From Fibrella aestuarina BUZ 2 (GTDB taxonomy: Bacteria; Bacteroidota; Bacteroidia; Cytophagales; Spirosomataceae): a stretch of 64,000 bases of DNA. The stretch lies in assembly GCF_000331105.1 (NCBI RefSeq), contig NC_020054.1, positions 2,450,813 to 2,514,812 on the forward strand, given 5' to 3'. Below the pieces are notes generated by a model. That model was not told the origin of the DNA and made no database searches. It saw only the letters and a list, made by a program, of their open reading frames with translations. The stretch's first letter is position 1, and each line of letters starts with the position of its first letter. Below, one piece after another: positions 1-9,143 of the stretch. The translations under genes and the position numbers were made by a program.

Positions 1-237
1 CACCGCCCCCTGCGCCGACGTACCTGACCCGGCAGGCAGGCCGACGCCATCGGGCCGAACGTCGATGTCGAGTCGGGCAATCTGAGCGGGGGAAGCTGGT
101 TTGCCAAAGCCAAACCGATCAGGTACGTTCTGGATAAGTGTATCGGCCGGCATGGGTACGTACCTGCCGGGCGACGGCATTTGCCAGCCGCCCGACAGGC
201 CCATTAGGGGCAAGGCCATGAGCCATCGCTTACTCAT
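1..237 (-). CDS. SoxD-like c-type cytochrome, N-terminal part (cut by window edge)
   Basis: Only the first 79 codons are inside the window. After a short hydrophobic start ([13 protein letters not shown]), the protein carries the stretch [20 protein letters not shown] followed by [12 protein letters not shown]. This is the typical lead-in to the CxxCH haem site in SoxD/sulfite-dehydrogenase-type cytochromes c; the haem motif itself would lie beyond base 1. Its ATG overlaps the stop of the DoxX gene upstream by 8 bases, so the two are probably translationally coupled. SoxD-type cytochromes take electrons from a molybdenum sulfite or sulfur dehydrogenase. A SoxC/SorA-like gene is therefore expected next, outside the window. 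The family call rests on the sequence signature; the partner gene is inference. Confidence 0.72.
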   Translation of the reverse strand, partial: MSKRWLMALPLMGLSGGWQMPSPGRYVPMPADTLIQNVPDRFGFGKPASPAQIARLDIDVRPDGVGLPAGSGTSAQGAV

Positions 238-1954
238 ACAAGCCTGCTTTAAGCGTGCTTTCGGTCAGTGCGTAGTTCCGTTTGTAACGGTCCAGCACCA
301 CGTAGATCGAATCCTTACGCTCGTTCAAGCCCCGCAGAATGACCCGGTTACCACCATCCTGAACGGTGTAGGCCAGCACCATCCGATTGCGTTTGGTCGG
401 CTTGCTTTCGGCCTTGATGCCTTTGGTCCGGCGCGTCGAGCGGGCGATGGGGTCAATCTTCGGGTCTTCGGGGCCGATAATGGCCTGTACGTCTTTGGGG
501 ATAAAGGCAACCGCTTCCAGCGAATCCCGCGTGGCTGCGGCTTTGTCCGCTTTTACCGATGGCTCATTGGGCCCAACTGGCCGCGCGCCCTGCCCAACCG
601 GACGCGGCCCGCCGAGATCGCGGTTGTTCACCAGAAACTCCCGATTCTCCTGGTTGCGGGCGCCCCGGTTTTTGTCCTGCAAATAGAGAACGTGATGAAC
701 CGTGTCGGCTTCGTAGTAGAACACCCGCTGTCCACCGGCTACGCCCGTCAGCTCAAACGTCCGGTTGATGTCGCGCATGGGCGCGCCGCCGCCGTTGGAG
801 AGGTCAAGTTCAACGGGTTTGGCCGTTTTAAAGGTCAGCGTGGTCCAGTTTTCGAAGGTCGCCTGCTGCCAGCGGGTGGTGTCGGTAGCCGATTCGGGCA
901 AGGCTTGTCCGTTGAGTTTAAACTCGCTGACGGCGTAGTTACCGCGCAGGGCTTTCAGCCCCTTTTGGGCGGGTTGTTTGTAGGGATCATAGCGGAAATT
1001 GACCCATTGCAGCCAGAAAAGCAGACCCAGGAAGATCCCGATCGTGGCCGTTTTCAATCCCACGCGCACGTATTGCTGCCAGCCGGTAAAGACGGGGGCG
1101 AAGTAGGCAGGTATCGTGGGCCGCTCTTCGATGAGCAGTTTGTACAGGTCTTTTACGTAATAAATCAGCAAAAACGCACTGAGCAATACGAAGTACGAAC
1201 TGTAGACGTGCACGCCCCCGTCGTAGGCGAAATTGACGTAGACAATGTCGGCGAGCGCACCACACAGCAGCACGGCACCCCAGAAGGTGGTGGCCCGGAA
1301 GAACAGCAGCGCCCCCGCTGCCACTTCGACCACGCCCGTGAAGACCTCATACCAAGGTACGATGCCGATGCTTAGCCAGTAGATTTTCTGGGCGGTGAGG
1401 TCGCCAAAATCGGTGTTGAGAACGCCCAGCGACGGATAGGGTAACTGAGTGGGCATAAGCTTGGTAAACCCAAAACCGATGATGCCGATGCCCGCCCGGT
1501 ACCGCACCACCACGCGCAGCCAGTAATAGAGCCGTTCGTAGTTCAGCACGTCGCGTTTCCGCCAGGTTACCACCGCCGTCCAGACACCACCGGCAACGAT
1601 GGCAAAGGCCAGCGTGATGAGCCAGGTGGCGTAACCGTTGAGCGTAGAGCCGAACAGCCGGTTGCCAAACAGGTTGAGACCGGAGCCAAAGCGGGCCACG
1701 TCGTAGAGGTCGCGGTAGTGCAGGTGTAGCCAATCGAGCGACAGCACGTTTTTGTACCAGCTCCAGTCGTTGGGCAGCGACATGGCCACAAAAAACACAA
1801 AGGCGATGCGGAACAGTAGTTTCTGGGTGTTGGTCCACCGCCGTCTGGTGACGGGTTCGCTGGTAGCGGCCGGGGTTGGGTACGTTGGCGCGTCGGTGGG
1901 CCGGTTGCCCAACTCAATTTGTTCGGGAATAAGGTTGTACGTAGCCATAAACAC
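230..1954 (-). CDS. DoxX-family integral membrane protein with C-terminal extramembrane domain
   Basis: A 574-residue protein with about seven hydrophobic segments (first near residues 46-61, last near 305-325). The membrane core contains the DoxX/DoxD-like pattern [18 protein letters not shown] followed by a loop and [13 protein letters not shown]. The last 230 residues are soluble and share the pattern TRWQ...FE.W.TL with the neighbouring paralogue. DoxX/DoxD proteins are linked to quinone-coupled sulfur oxidation (DoxD is a thiosulfate:quinone oxidoreductase subunit), but many DoxX proteins have no known role. It lies 5 bases after the paralogue and overlaps the cytochrome gene, so it belongs to the SusC/SusD operon. 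An internal start at residue 3 is equally possible. Confidence 0.8.
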   Translation of the reverse strand: MFMATYNLIPEQIELGNRPTDAPTYPTPAATSEPVTRRRWTNTQKLLFRIAFVFFVAMSLPNDWSWYKNVLSLDWLHLHYRDLYDVARFGSGLNLFGNRLFGSTLNGYATWLITLAFAIVAGGVWTAVVTWRKRDVLNYERLYYWLRVVVRYRAGIGIIGFGFTKLMPTQLPYPSLGVLNTDFGDLTAQKIYWLSIGIVPWYEVFTGVVEVAAGALLFFRATTFWGAVLLCGALADIVYVNFAYDGGVHVYSSYFVLLSAFLLIYYVKDLYKLLIEERPTIPAYFAPVFTGWQQYVRVGLKTATIGIFLGLLFWLQWVNFRYDPYKQPAQKGLKALRGNYAVSEFKLNGQALPESATDTTRWQQATFENWTTLTFKTAKPVELDLSNGGGAPMRDINRTFELTGVAGGQRVFYYEADTVHHVLYLQDKNRGARNQENREFLVNNRDLGGPRPVGQGARPVGPNEPSVKADKAAATRDSLEAVAFIPKDVQAIIGPEDPKIDPIARSTRRTKGIKAESKPTKRNRMVLAYTVQDGGNRVILRGLNERKDSIYVVLDRYKRNYALTESTLKAGLYE

Positions 1955-1959
1955 GTGGA

Positions 1960-3384
1960 TTAGAGGGTGAGAGCCCCGCGCCGACCCGCTTTGGCGGCCT
2001 CCTGCAACAGGTATTTTTTGTTCACTTTGGTCAGTTTCGCGACAATGGCATGCCCCTTCGCATCGGTGCCCGACAGCAGCAGGGTGCCCTCGTTGGGTCG
2101 CGTCATCGTGACGGTGCCCACCAGTAGCGCATCGGCCGGATTGGGTCCCGTCAGTGTCAGCGTCGTCTGGTTGGCCTGCGGGGTTGGCCCGGTGGTGTAG
2201 CGGTAGTAATGCCGCCCCTGCGAACCCGCCCGTTCGTAGTCGCGTTGTGCATCGCTGGTTGGGAGTTCTTCGGTAGTGGATGCGAGCAACGCAACCGGCT
2301 GGTTGGAGCGGATGCTCAGCGTATTCCAGGTTTCAAACACCACGTCCTGCCAGCGGGTCGGGTGGGTTTTCGAATACGGAATGGACTGCCCGTCGGTGGT
2401 AAACGCATCGACCCGGTATAGGCCCGCCACCCCCGGCAGGCCCGGTGTCTGCGGCAACCGAAGCTGACCGCTGCGGGCCGTAGTGAAGCCATATAGGCCG
2501 ACTACCAGCACCAGAAAGGCACTTTTGAGCAATAGTCGGGCTGTTTGCTGGGGTTGCGTCAGGGCGAGTGTCAGCCGGTTGGGTTGTGCGGGTGCTTCGA
2601 GCGAGACCAGCCGGAATAACCGAACGGCATCGTGGCCAAATAGAAACAGCCCGAACGTAAGCAGCAGGCCGCTGTAGACGTATTCGCCGCCCTCGTAGGC
2701 CAGGTTGGAGAAGAAGACGTTACCTAGAAACGGCAGTAGAATCAGGGTGCCGATCACGGTCGTTTTGCGGTTCAACAACAGCAGCCCACCCAGCACTTCC
2801 ACCGCGCCCAGAAAAGCCTCGTAACCCGGTACGACACCCAGCGAGAGTGAGAACAGTTTCCAGGCCGAATGATCGCCATAAGCCGTATTGAGGTTGCTCA
2901 GTGAGGGTAGCGGGGCCTGAATCGGGAACAACTTGATGAACCCGTAGGCCAACACCGCCAGCGCGAGCCGATACCGCACGGCCACCCGCAACCAGGCATA
3001 CACCTGATTGTCGATCTGGCGATTGCGGCTAACGGCGTTCCAGATGAACGTACCGGCCAGCGCCAGCAGCGCCACCACGCCCCAGTCGGTAAAGGAAGGA
3101 GCATCGCCAACGAAGTGGGGCGCGTACTTCGACAGGCCAAACAGGTAACTGGTATAGTTGAATGGCCCCTGTTCGCCTAACCGGAACAGGTTTTTGACGA
3201 ACGTACCATCAATCGGCAGAAGCTGAATACCGATGTACAGCAGGATAAACCGGAGTAGAATAGTCTCAGGTACGCTGCCCTCGCTGGGCTGGGGAAGGGA
3301 GGCCGCCGTTCGGGCTTCCCAGGCGGGGTGGGGCTCGTTGTAAGCCCATTCCTCCGCGATCGTGTCGCTGGTTCGTTTTGGCAT
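1960..3384 (-). CDS. DoxX-family integral membrane protein (paralogue)
   Basis: A 474-residue protein with the same layout as the next gene. A cytoplasmic start is followed by several membrane segments including RYRLALAVLAYGFIKLFP and GAVEVLGGLLLLNRKT, then a C-terminal extramembrane domain with TRWQDVVFETWNTL. The two proteins are clearly a tandem duplication that has diverged. The spacing of 13 bases after susD and 5 bases before the second copy indicates one transcript. A role in passing electrons from sulfur-compound oxidation to quinone is suggested by the cytochrome neighbour and the monooxygenase locus. The sequence alone does not prove it. Confidence 0.8.
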   Translation of the reverse strand: MPKRTSDTIAEEWAYNEPHPAWEARTAASLPQPSEGSVPETILLRFILLYIGIQLLPIDGTFVKNLFRLGEQGPFNYTSYLFGLSKYAPHFVGDAPSFTDWGVVALLALAGTFIWNAVSRNRQIDNQVYAWLRVAVRYRLALAVLAYGFIKLFPIQAPLPSLSNLNTAYGDHSAWKLFSLSLGVVPGYEAFLGAVEVLGGLLLLNRKTTVIGTLILLPFLGNVFFSNLAYEGGEYVYSGLLLTFGLFLFGHDAVRLFRLVSLEAPAQPNRLTLALTQPQQTARLLLKSAFLVLVVGLYGFTTARSGQLRLPQTPGLPGVAGLYRVDAFTTDGQSIPYSKTHPTRWQDVVFETWNTLSIRSNQPVALLASTTEELPTSDAQRDYERAGSQGRHYYRYTTGPTPQANQTTLTLTGPNPADALLVGTVTMTRPNEGTLLLSGTDAKGHAIVAKLTKVNKKYLLQEAAKAGRRGALTL

Positions 3385-3397
3385 GATCGTGCGTTGG

Positions 3398-4750
3398 TTA
3401 ATAGCCTGGATTTTGGGTTAATGCTTTGTCGGATAGCAGCTGCTGCACCGGAATAGGCAGGATGTAGCGGTTGGGGTCGGTCAGGCCGAAAACAGCGCCG
3501 GCGCGGCCCGTTCTGACGACGTCGAACCAGCGGTGGGGTTCCAGCGCAAACTCGACGCGGCGTTCGTTTTCGATGGCCAGCAACAGGGCGTCTTTAGTGG
3601 CCGTGGTGGTGCTGGTGAGCGCGGTCAGCCCGGCCCGGTCGCGCACAGCGTTCAGGTCCGCGAGGGCATCAGTTGTTTTGCCCTGCTGTGCGCGGGCTTC
3701 GGCGCGTATCAGGTAGGCTTCGGCGATGCGGAAGATGTAGGACGGGTCGGAAGCCGGGTTCCGGTAATAGAGCGTGCCATACCAGCGGTTCTGGTTGTCT
3801 TTGGCCACCAGCACCGAGCGATTACCGCCCACGGCCGGGTCGTTCAGCAGGGCCACGAGGGCGTCGTTCGGTGCCCATTGCCGGGTGCCGCCGTTGGTTT
3901 GCGGTTGCCATTGCCCCCGGTGGCTGTTTACCTCGGTCGTGCCGTTGTAGAAAAGCTCCCAGACCGACTCAGTCGTGCCGCGGGCGTCGGCCAGGAAAAA
4001 AGCGCCGTAGGGTTTAGTCAGGCGGTAATTCGTGGCATCGGTAATGAGTCGCCCGGCAAAGTCCTCGGCTTTGGCCCAGTCCTGCTGGTAGAGGTAATAC
4101 CGGGCTTTGAGGGCATACACTGTTTTGCGCGTGACCCGGTAGCGGTCGGTGGTGGTGGGCAGCAGGGGCTCGGCCGCGTCGAGGTCCTTGAGCACCTGCG
4201 CGTAGGTCTCGGCCACCGTGCTACGCTTTATGCCCAGATTATCCGTTGGGAGAATCGTCGGGTTGGTAATCAGCGGCACCCCGCCGAAGGTGCGGGCCAG
4301 ATCAAAATAGGCCAGCGCCCGGATGGCGTAGGCTTCGCCGAGATACCCATTTTTCAGGGTCGTAGTCAGGGCTGGGTCGGTCACGGTGGGCACTTTGGCC
4401 AGCACATTATTGGCCCGGTTGATGGTCCGGTAAATGGCGATCCAGGCGGCGCTGATCGTCGAATTGTCGGCGTTGACCCGCTTGTTGATAAACTCCTGTA
4501 CCTGCGACTGCGATCCCGTCCACTGAATATTGTCGCCCGAGAGGTAGCCGATGGACTGGAAGCTGGTACCGTAATAATCACTGCTGGCCAGCGCGCTGTA
4601 GACGCCCCGGAGCGCGGTCAGGGCTGAGTTCTGGTCGGTAATGGTCTGGGTGTCCGCAATTGATTCGAGGGGCTTGACATCCAGAAAGTTGGTGCAACTG
4701 CTGGTACTTAATGTGAGTAGCACCAGCAGGCGATAGGATTTGAAAAGCAT
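3398..4750 (-). CDS. SusD/RagB-family outer-membrane lipoprotein
   Basis: A 450-residue lipoprotein with a type II signal ending at Cys19 (STSSC). It has the SusD helical-repeat fold signatures: LGEAYAIRALAYFDLARTFGGVPL in the middle, then RIAEAYLIRAEARAQ and DLNAVRDRAGL. The C-terminus has the RRVEFALEPHRWFDVVRTGR block and the usual NPGY ending. SusD proteins sit on the cell surface and form the lid over the SusC pore that captures ligand. It follows susC after an 82-base gap holding a stem-loop. The ligand is not visible from sequence; the neighbourhood suggests an organosulfur compound. Confidence 0.95.
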   Translation of the reverse strand: MLFKSYRLLVLLTLSTSSCTNFLDVKPLESIADTQTITDQNSALTALRGVYSALASSDYYGTSFQSIGYLSGDNIQWTGSQSQVQEFINKRVNADNSTISAAWIAIYRTINRANNVLAKVPTVTDPALTTTLKNGYLGEAYAIRALAYFDLARTFGGVPLITNPTILPTDNLGIKRSTVAETYAQVLKDLDAAEPLLPTTTDRYRVTRKTVYALKARYYLYQQDWAKAEDFAGRLITDATNYRLTKPYGAFFLADARGTTESVWELFYNGTTEVNSHRGQWQPQTNGGTRQWAPNDALVALLNDPAVGGNRSVLVAKDNQNRWYGTLYYRNPASDPSYIFRIAEAYLIRAEARAQQGKTTDALADLNAVRDRAGLTALTSTTTATKDALLLAIENERRVEFALEPHRWFDVVRTGRAGAVFGLTDPNRYILPIPVQQLLSDKALTQNPGY

Positions 4751-4765
4751 AATCTATGGGAGTTA

Positions 4766-4810
4766 AGACCTATAAGGCCTGGGCGGCCCCGTCTAAAACC
4801 TTACAGGTCT
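4766..4810 (-). terminator. stem-loop between susC and susD
   Basis: The arms AGACCTATAAGG and CCTTACAGGTCT pair at 11 of 12 positions around a 21-base GC-rich loop. It lies in the 82-base gap between susC (upstream on the minus strand) and susD. There is no clear U-run, so attenuation or mRNA processing that lowers susD relative to susC is as likely as full termination. Confidence 0.5.
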
Positions 4811-4832
4811 AATTGGCAGAAGAATGATTCGC

Positions 4833-7800
4833 TTAAAACGTCAGGCTGATACCGCCCTGAATGCCAACGGGCTGCGGGGGCGTACCCAGGTCGATGCCCT
4901 GGGCGTTGGGGTCGCTGCTGGCGCTCGACTCGGGGTCGAGGCCGGTGTACTTCGTGAGGAGCCACAGGTTGGTGCCCACGGCGTAGACGCGCAGGTTTTG
5001 TATCCCCACCTTCTGCGTGAGGGTGTTGGGGAGGGTGTAGCCTACGGTCAGCGACCGAAGCCGCAGGAAGGAGCCATCTTCGAGCCAGCGGCTGCCGCCG
5101 TCGCGGTAGTTGTTGACGTTGATGCCATCGGGCCGGGGTACGTTGGTGATATCGCCGGGCTTTTGCCAGCGAGCCAGATTCGAGGCGAAAATGATGCGGG
5201 CGGCATCGCGCGCGCCACCGCCTTCGCCGAAGAACCGGTTGTGGTTATAGATGGAATTGCCGTACTGGAAGGCGAAGAAGAGGTTCAGGTCGAAGCCCCG
5301 GTAAGTGACGTTGTTGGTGAATCCGCCAAACAGTTTGGGCCAGATGTTTCCTACGATCTGCCGGTCATCGACGGTGATTTTGCCATCTTTATTAACATCC
5401 TCGTACACCGCGTTGCCCGTCTGCGGATCGACGTAGAGTTGCTTGTAGACCCAGAACGAATAGAGGGGTGAGCCCTGCTGTTGCAGAATCAGTTCACGGC
5501 TGCCATAGCGGAGCGGATTGGCCAGTTTCTCGATATTGTTGACGTTGCGGGCCAGGTTCAGGCTGGTGGTCCAGGTAAGGCCGCCGCGCTGAATATTCGT
5601 CGTGCTGATGGCAAACTCAAACCCCCGGTTGCTGATTTCGGCGGCGTTGCTCCAGTACTGGCTGAAGCCCGTGGTGCCTGGCAAAGCCAGCTGAATCAGG
5701 CCGTTGGTAGTGTATTTATCGTATAGGTTCAGCTCCAGCCGGATACGGTCGTTGAACAGGCCGATGTCAGCGCCCGCGCTGAACTGCTGGGTACGTTCCC
5801 ATTGCAAATCCGGGTTGCCAAGCTGTTGAGGTGCAATGCCCGCGCTGCCCTGATAGCCCGCGCCACCCGTCCAGAGGCCCTGCGCGGCGAAGTTGCCGAT
5901 GCCGTTCTGGTTGCCCGTGACGCCCCAGCTACCCCGGATTTTCAGCTCGCTGAGAAAGCCGACCTGTTGCAAAAACGACTCCTGCTTGGCCCGCCAGGCA
6001 ACTCCCACCGAGGGGAAGTAGCCCCACTTGCGCGCCGCACCGAACCGGCTGCTGCCGTCGGCCCGCAGGCTGGCATCAACCAGGTAGCGCCCGGCGTAAT
6101 TGTAGTCGACCTTGCCGAAGAACGACGCCAGTGTGCTTTTGCTCCAGTTCTGCGAGGCGGCCGTGGTCGCCGCCGACGAAATCTGGGTGAAGCTGTTGTT
6201 GGCAAAGCCGCGCCCTTCGGCGTAGGTACGGGTCAGCACGTCGCTTTGCAGCGTATTGCCGACCAGCACGCCGACGGAATGACGGGCTCCGAGCCGCTGC
6301 CGGTACGTAAGCGTCTGCTCATTGAGCCAGGTTGTGTACTGGCTGACGCTCGACGTGGCCAACCCATTCGGGCTACCCGCGATCAGGAGTGAATTCCAGT
6401 ATTCCGATTCGTTGTAGTTGTTGTAATCGATGCCCCAACTGGTACGGAACTTCAGGCTGGCCGTTGAATTGCTCGGGAGGAGTTGGGCGTCGGCATACAG
6501 GTTGCCGATGTAGCGCAGGCTCGTCGTGTTGATGTTGTAATTGTCGAGCAGCAGCGTCAGGTTATCGAAGCCGGCGCGGCCGACCAGCACGCCCTGCTCA
6601 TTGACGGGCGACAGGTACGTTGGCGTGTGGAGCGCGGCCTGAAGCAGCCCTCCGGCGGGGCCATCACCAGCGCGGGCCTGATTGCGGTACGTGCGCGTAA
6701 AGGTGTTGCTGACGCCCACCTGCACCTTGTCGCTCACCTGCTGATCGAGGTTGACCTTGAAGCTGGCCCGGCTGAAATCGACCGGCCGGATGATGGCTTC
6801 CTGACTGTTGTAGCCCGCTCCGATGTAGTATTTGGTCGTCTGGGTGCCACCACTCAGCGACAGGTCGTAGTTGCGGAGCTGGGCCGTGCGGAACAGTTCG
6901 CTCAGCCGGTCGTAGGTCTGCTGCTCTTCGGGCAGACCACGACCCCCTTCCGCTACGGGTCGAAATGGGCGGTTGGCGAAGGTGCGGTTGAGCGTGGGAT
7001 CGTCCTTGCCGGTGTTGATCCACCATTCGTTGACCAGCGTGGCGTGCTCGGGGCCGGTGGTGAGGTCCCAGAGTTTCTGGGCTTTGGCGGCACCCGCCGA
7101 GGCGTCGAGCCGAATGGTGGGTTTCTGCCCAAAGGCACCCCGTTTGGTGGTGATCAGGATAACCCCGTTGGCGCCCCGCGACCCGTAGAGCGCGGTGGCT
7201 TCGGCGTCTTTCAGCACCTCGACACTCTCGATGTCGGAAGGATTGATGTCGGCGATGGGCGAGGTCGCTTTGCCCCCCGTGCCGATGGTCTGGAGGCTGT
7301 TGCCGTTGATGAACACCCCATCCACCACGTAGAGCGGATCATTGCTGCCGTTGATGGAGGTAGCGCCCCGCACCCGGATGTTGGTCCGCTCACCCGGCAC
7401 GCCCGTGGCCGATGAGATCTGTACGCCGGCCACCTTACCCTGCAACTGCTGATCAAAACTACCGACGGGAATGTTCTTCGTTTCGGCGGGGTCGATTTTG
7501 GTGATGGAGCCGATCAGGTTTTTTCGCTCCGTGGTGCCGTAGCCCACCACCAGCACTTCGCTAAGTTGCTTGGAGTCGGTGGTGAGGCTGACCTGAATCG
7601 TGCTCGTTTCGGCGATTACTTCTTTTGGTTCATAGCCAATGAAGCTGATTACCAGCGTGAAAGGAAGCTTCTGGCCGGTTCGGAGATTGAAACGGCCGTC
7701 GACATCCGTCGTTCCGCCGTTGGTGGTTCCTTTGATAACCACCGTAGCGCCGATAAGGGGTTCGTTGGTTCGTTCATCGGTAATACGACCCGAAACGGTC

Positions 7801-7886
7801 GCATTAATGACAGGCCCATTGGGCTGAGCCTGGGCTATAAACGAAATAAACAGGCTTAATCCCAGCAGGAATATACCTTTTGTCAT
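4833..7886 (-). CDS. SusC/RagA-family TonB-dependent receptor
   Basis: A 1017-residue outer-membrane receptor. A 21-residue signal peptide ends at AQA. A carboxypeptidase-regulatory-like domain follows (about 28-110, with GRITDERTNEPLIGATVVIKG). The TonB box region and plug come next (about 115-240, with VVGYGTTERKNLIGSITKI and LKDAEATALYGSRGANGV), then a 22-strand barrel ending in a phenylalanine. It imports a ligand captured by the SusD partner. It heads the operon susC-susD-doxX-doxX-cytochrome, is preceded by a conserved leader and by an operator copy, and is a paralogue of the SusC at 15593. Confidence 0.95.
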   Translation of the reverse strand: MTKGIFLLGLSLFISFIAQAQPNGPVINATVSGRITDERTNEPLIGATVVIKGTTNGGTTDVDGRFNLRTGQKLPFTLVISFIGYEPKEVIAETSTIQVSLTTDSKQLSEVLVVGYGTTERKNLIGSITKIDPAETKNIPVGSFDQQLQGKVAGVQISSATGVPGERTNIRVRGATSINGSNDPLYVVDGVFINGNSLQTIGTGGKATSPIADINPSDIESVEVLKDAEATALYGSRGANGVILITTKRGAFGQKPTIRLDASAGAAKAQKLWDLTTGPEHATLVNEWWINTGKDDPTLNRTFANRPFRPVAEGGRGLPEEQQTYDRLSELFRTAQLRNYDLSLSGGTQTTKYYIGAGYNSQEAIIRPVDFSRASFKVNLDQQVSDKVQVGVSNTFTRTYRNQARAGDGPAGGLLQAALHTPTYLSPVNEQGVLVGRAGFDNLTLLLDNYNINTTSLRYIGNLYADAQLLPSNSTASLKFRTSWGIDYNNYNESEYWNSLLIAGSPNGLATSSVSQYTTWLNEQTLTYRQRLGARHSVGVLVGNTLQSDVLTRTYAEGRGFANNSFTQISSAATTAASQNWSKSTLASFFGKVDYNYAGRYLVDASLRADGSSRFGAARKWGYFPSVGVAWRAKQESFLQQVGFLSELKIRGSWGVTGNQNGIGNFAAQGLWTGGAGYQGSAGIAPQQLGNPDLQWERTQQFSAGADIGLFNDRIRLELNLYDKYTTNGLIQLALPGTTGFSQYWSNAAEISNRGFEFAISTTNIQRGGLTWTTSLNLARNVNNIEKLANPLRYGSRELILQQQGSPLYSFWVYKQLYVDPQTGNAVYEDVNKDGKITVDDRQIVGNIWPKLFGGFTNNVTYRGFDLNLFFAFQYGNSIYNHNRFFGEGGGARDAARIIFASNLARWQKPGDITNVPRPDGINVNNYRDGGSRWLEDGSFLRLRSLTVGYTLPNTLTQKVGIQNLRVYAVGTNLWLLTKYTGLDPESSASSDPNAQGIDLGTPPQPVGIQGGISLTF

Positions 7887-7967
7887 TATTTTGTAGTGGT
7901 TACGTGAAAAATGAGGGCTGCCAGGCCCTTGTTTAGTGCCAGCCGAAACGGTTGCCGCCGTTTCGGC
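7887..7967 (-). promoter_or_regulatory. conserved structured leader before susC (copy 1)
   Basis: The mRNA strand has a perfect 10-bp hairpin (7942-7967) with loop CGGCAA. It is followed by TGGCACTAAACAAGGG (ending near 7926), then CATTTTTCACGTAACCA (7897-7913), exactly 10 bases before the ATG. The same blocks, hairpin size, loop and 10-base spacing recur before the second susC (15496-15592). A second hairpin with loop CGGCAA lies just upstream (about 7983-8010). On the plus strand the main hairpin is followed by a T-run and would look like a terminator, but no plus-strand gene lies upstream. Its function is unknown; a cis-acting RNA element is the simplest reading. Confidence 0.55.
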
Positions 7968-8278
7968 TTTTTTATTCCCCCCGCTGGTTGCCGCCAGACA
8001 GGAGGTTATTAACTCCTTGGGTAAACCACTGGGGTGGTGTCGCCAAGGAGTAAGCCGTGTGCACCGCAGCGGCCAGTCAGGCCGGGGTACGTTCGCGCAA
8101 CGGGACCAGACCGGTTCAGGTACGTTGGTCGGCCAGTTGATTCAGGTACGTTCGTTTGGTGCGTGTTGCCATGCGCTGTGTTGCAGTTAGTGCCATTGAC
8201 GATGCCGACCTCGCCGACGCCCAGCAGGGACCAGGCATTGGCGGTAGCTTCGAATAGACCATTAATCCCTCGTGTAGA
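7968..8278. other. non-coding leader region of the susC operon
   Basis: This stretch has no gene. It holds the long untranslated leader of the leftward susC operon, including a stem (ACTCCTTGG pairing with CCAAGGAGT, about 8013-8052 on the minus strand) and an upstream hairpin with loop CGGCAA. Three copies of GGTACGTT occur between about 8086 and 8151. Confidence 0.5.
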
Positions 8279-8324
8279 TAGACTAATAGTACTTATAATC
8301 TATTGATATTGTAGACTTTGCAAA
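8279..8324 (-). promoter_or_regulatory. promoter and operator copy A of the sulfur locus
   Basis: The minus strand reads TTTG (8324-8321), then 18 bases, then TAGATTAT (8302-8295), which fits a Bacteroidota -33/-7 pair. The -7 element lies inside an imperfect 24-bp palindrome (8279-8302) built around AGTACT. The sequence from TTTCTTTG through the palindrome is nearly identical to copy B at 8878-8923, which faces the other way. The Rrf2 gene sits between the two copies, so it is the obvious candidate repressor. It lies about 390 bases before the susC start, leaving a long leader. Confidence 0.7.
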
Positions 8325-8398
8325 GAAAGTAGACCGATGGGCGGACTTCCAAATTTTAAGGAAAGAATTCTGAAAAAGAGGAAGGTTAGCGTTTACGC

Positions 8399-8821
8399 TC
8401 AGGAGTTCTCGGTCTCGGTTAGTTCACGCAGGCTGACGTTTTCGTAGACCGCCAGATTGGCGTCGCGCACACGTTCCATGATCGGGCGGAGTCGGCACGT
8501 TTCCTCATCGACGCAATCGTCGCAACGGACGTAAAAATGTTTGGAGACGCAGGGGGTGGGGGCAATCGGGCCGTCGATGATGCGTAGTACCTGCGCCAGA
8601 TTAATTTTCTCGGGATCAATCCGCAGCATGTAGCCGCCCGTTTTTCCTTTTTGGCTTTGCAGCAAACCGTGGTTCCGGAGGTCCAGCAAAATGGTCTCCA
8701 GAAAACGCTGGGGAATGTCGCCCTGGGCGGCTAACCAGCTGATTTGCACCGAGCCTTTCCCATACTGCTCAGCCAGTTTTACTAGGGCCTTTAAGGCATA
8801 CTTAGCTCGCTTCGATATCAT
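8399..8821 (-). CDS. Rrf2-family transcriptional regulator with a four-cysteine motif
   Basis: A 140-residue winged-helix regulator of usual Rrf2 length. The DNA-binding part covers residues 1-75 (AKYALKALVKLAEQYG, RFLETILLDLRNHGLLQSQKG, GGYML). The dimerisation helix follows. A loop near residues 91-110 has cysteines arranged C-x8-C-x2-C-x5-C (PCVSKHFYVRCDDC and EETC). Rrf2 proteins include CymR (cysteine metabolism) and IscR (Fe-S sensing). Four cysteines is one more than the IscR set and could hold a metal or cluster. Its gene lies between two inverted copies of one palindrome, which suits control of the flanking sulfur genes and of itself. Confidence 0.9.
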   Translation of the reverse strand: MISKRAKYALKALVKLAEQYGKGSVQISWLAAQGDIPQRFLETILLDLRNHGLLQSQKGKTGGYMLRIDPEKINLAQVLRIIDGPIAPTPCVSKHFYVRCDDCVDEETCRLRPIMERVRDANLAVYENVSLRELTETENS

Positions 8822-8877
8822 AACCAGCTAAAAAATTATTGCTCAGAATTTGGAAACGAGTGCAATCTACTACTTTC

Positions 8878-8923
8878 TTTGAAAATCCTATTAAATCAAT
8901 AGACTATAAGTACTAATAGTCTA
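8878..8923 (+). promoter_or_regulatory. promoter and operator copy B of the sulfur locus
   Basis: TTTG (8878-8881), 18 bases, then TAGACTAT (8900-8907) forms a promoter-like pair with the same spacing as copy A. The -7 element is part of a 24-bp palindrome (8900-8923) that is symmetric at 22 of 24 positions: TAGACTAT, AAGTACTA, ATAGTCTA. It faces the TonB receptor gene at 9144 and also lies upstream of the divergent Rrf2 gene, so it may serve autoregulation. A repressor bound here would cover the -7 box. Confidence 0.75.
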
Positions 8924-9143
8924 TCTAACACCGGGAGTATTAGGACTAATCAACATGAACACGTTTTGGGCTAGCCAACTGCCTCCATTTACACCTGATA
9001 TGAACTCATTCACGGACCACTCAGCACCGCAGCGTCAGCCTGTCGGCAACCAGCCACTATAGTCATCCACACCACAAACTCGGGCTGTCGATTGGTGCCG
9101 TCGGCGTGAGATACGCCTGTTCCGTACCCATCTGTCCACTCAA
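8924..9143 (+). other. untranslated leader of the TonB receptor gene
   Basis: The 220 bases between operator B and the start codon contain no gene. They include CCTGTCGGCAACCAGC near 9038-9053, which resembles the hairpin with CGGCAA loop seen in the susC leader (CCTGTCTGGCGGCAACCAGC). No further structure was recognised. Confidence 0.4.

Noticed and set aside
101..1375. 424-codon open frame on the plus strand at the left edge
   Set aside because: It is antisense to the first DoxX gene and the cytochrome; no motif was seen.
7942..7974. rho-independent terminator on the plus strand
   Set aside because: The hairpin plus T-run looks right, but no plus-strand gene lies upstream, and the same hairpin is conserved as mRNA-sense leader before the other susC.
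7887..8052. SAM-I (S-box) riboswitch in the susC leader
   Set aside because: The word GGCAACC suggested an S-box, but the GAGGGA/UGGCCC elements and the closing GGUGCnAAUUCC block are missing, so the element is left unnamed.
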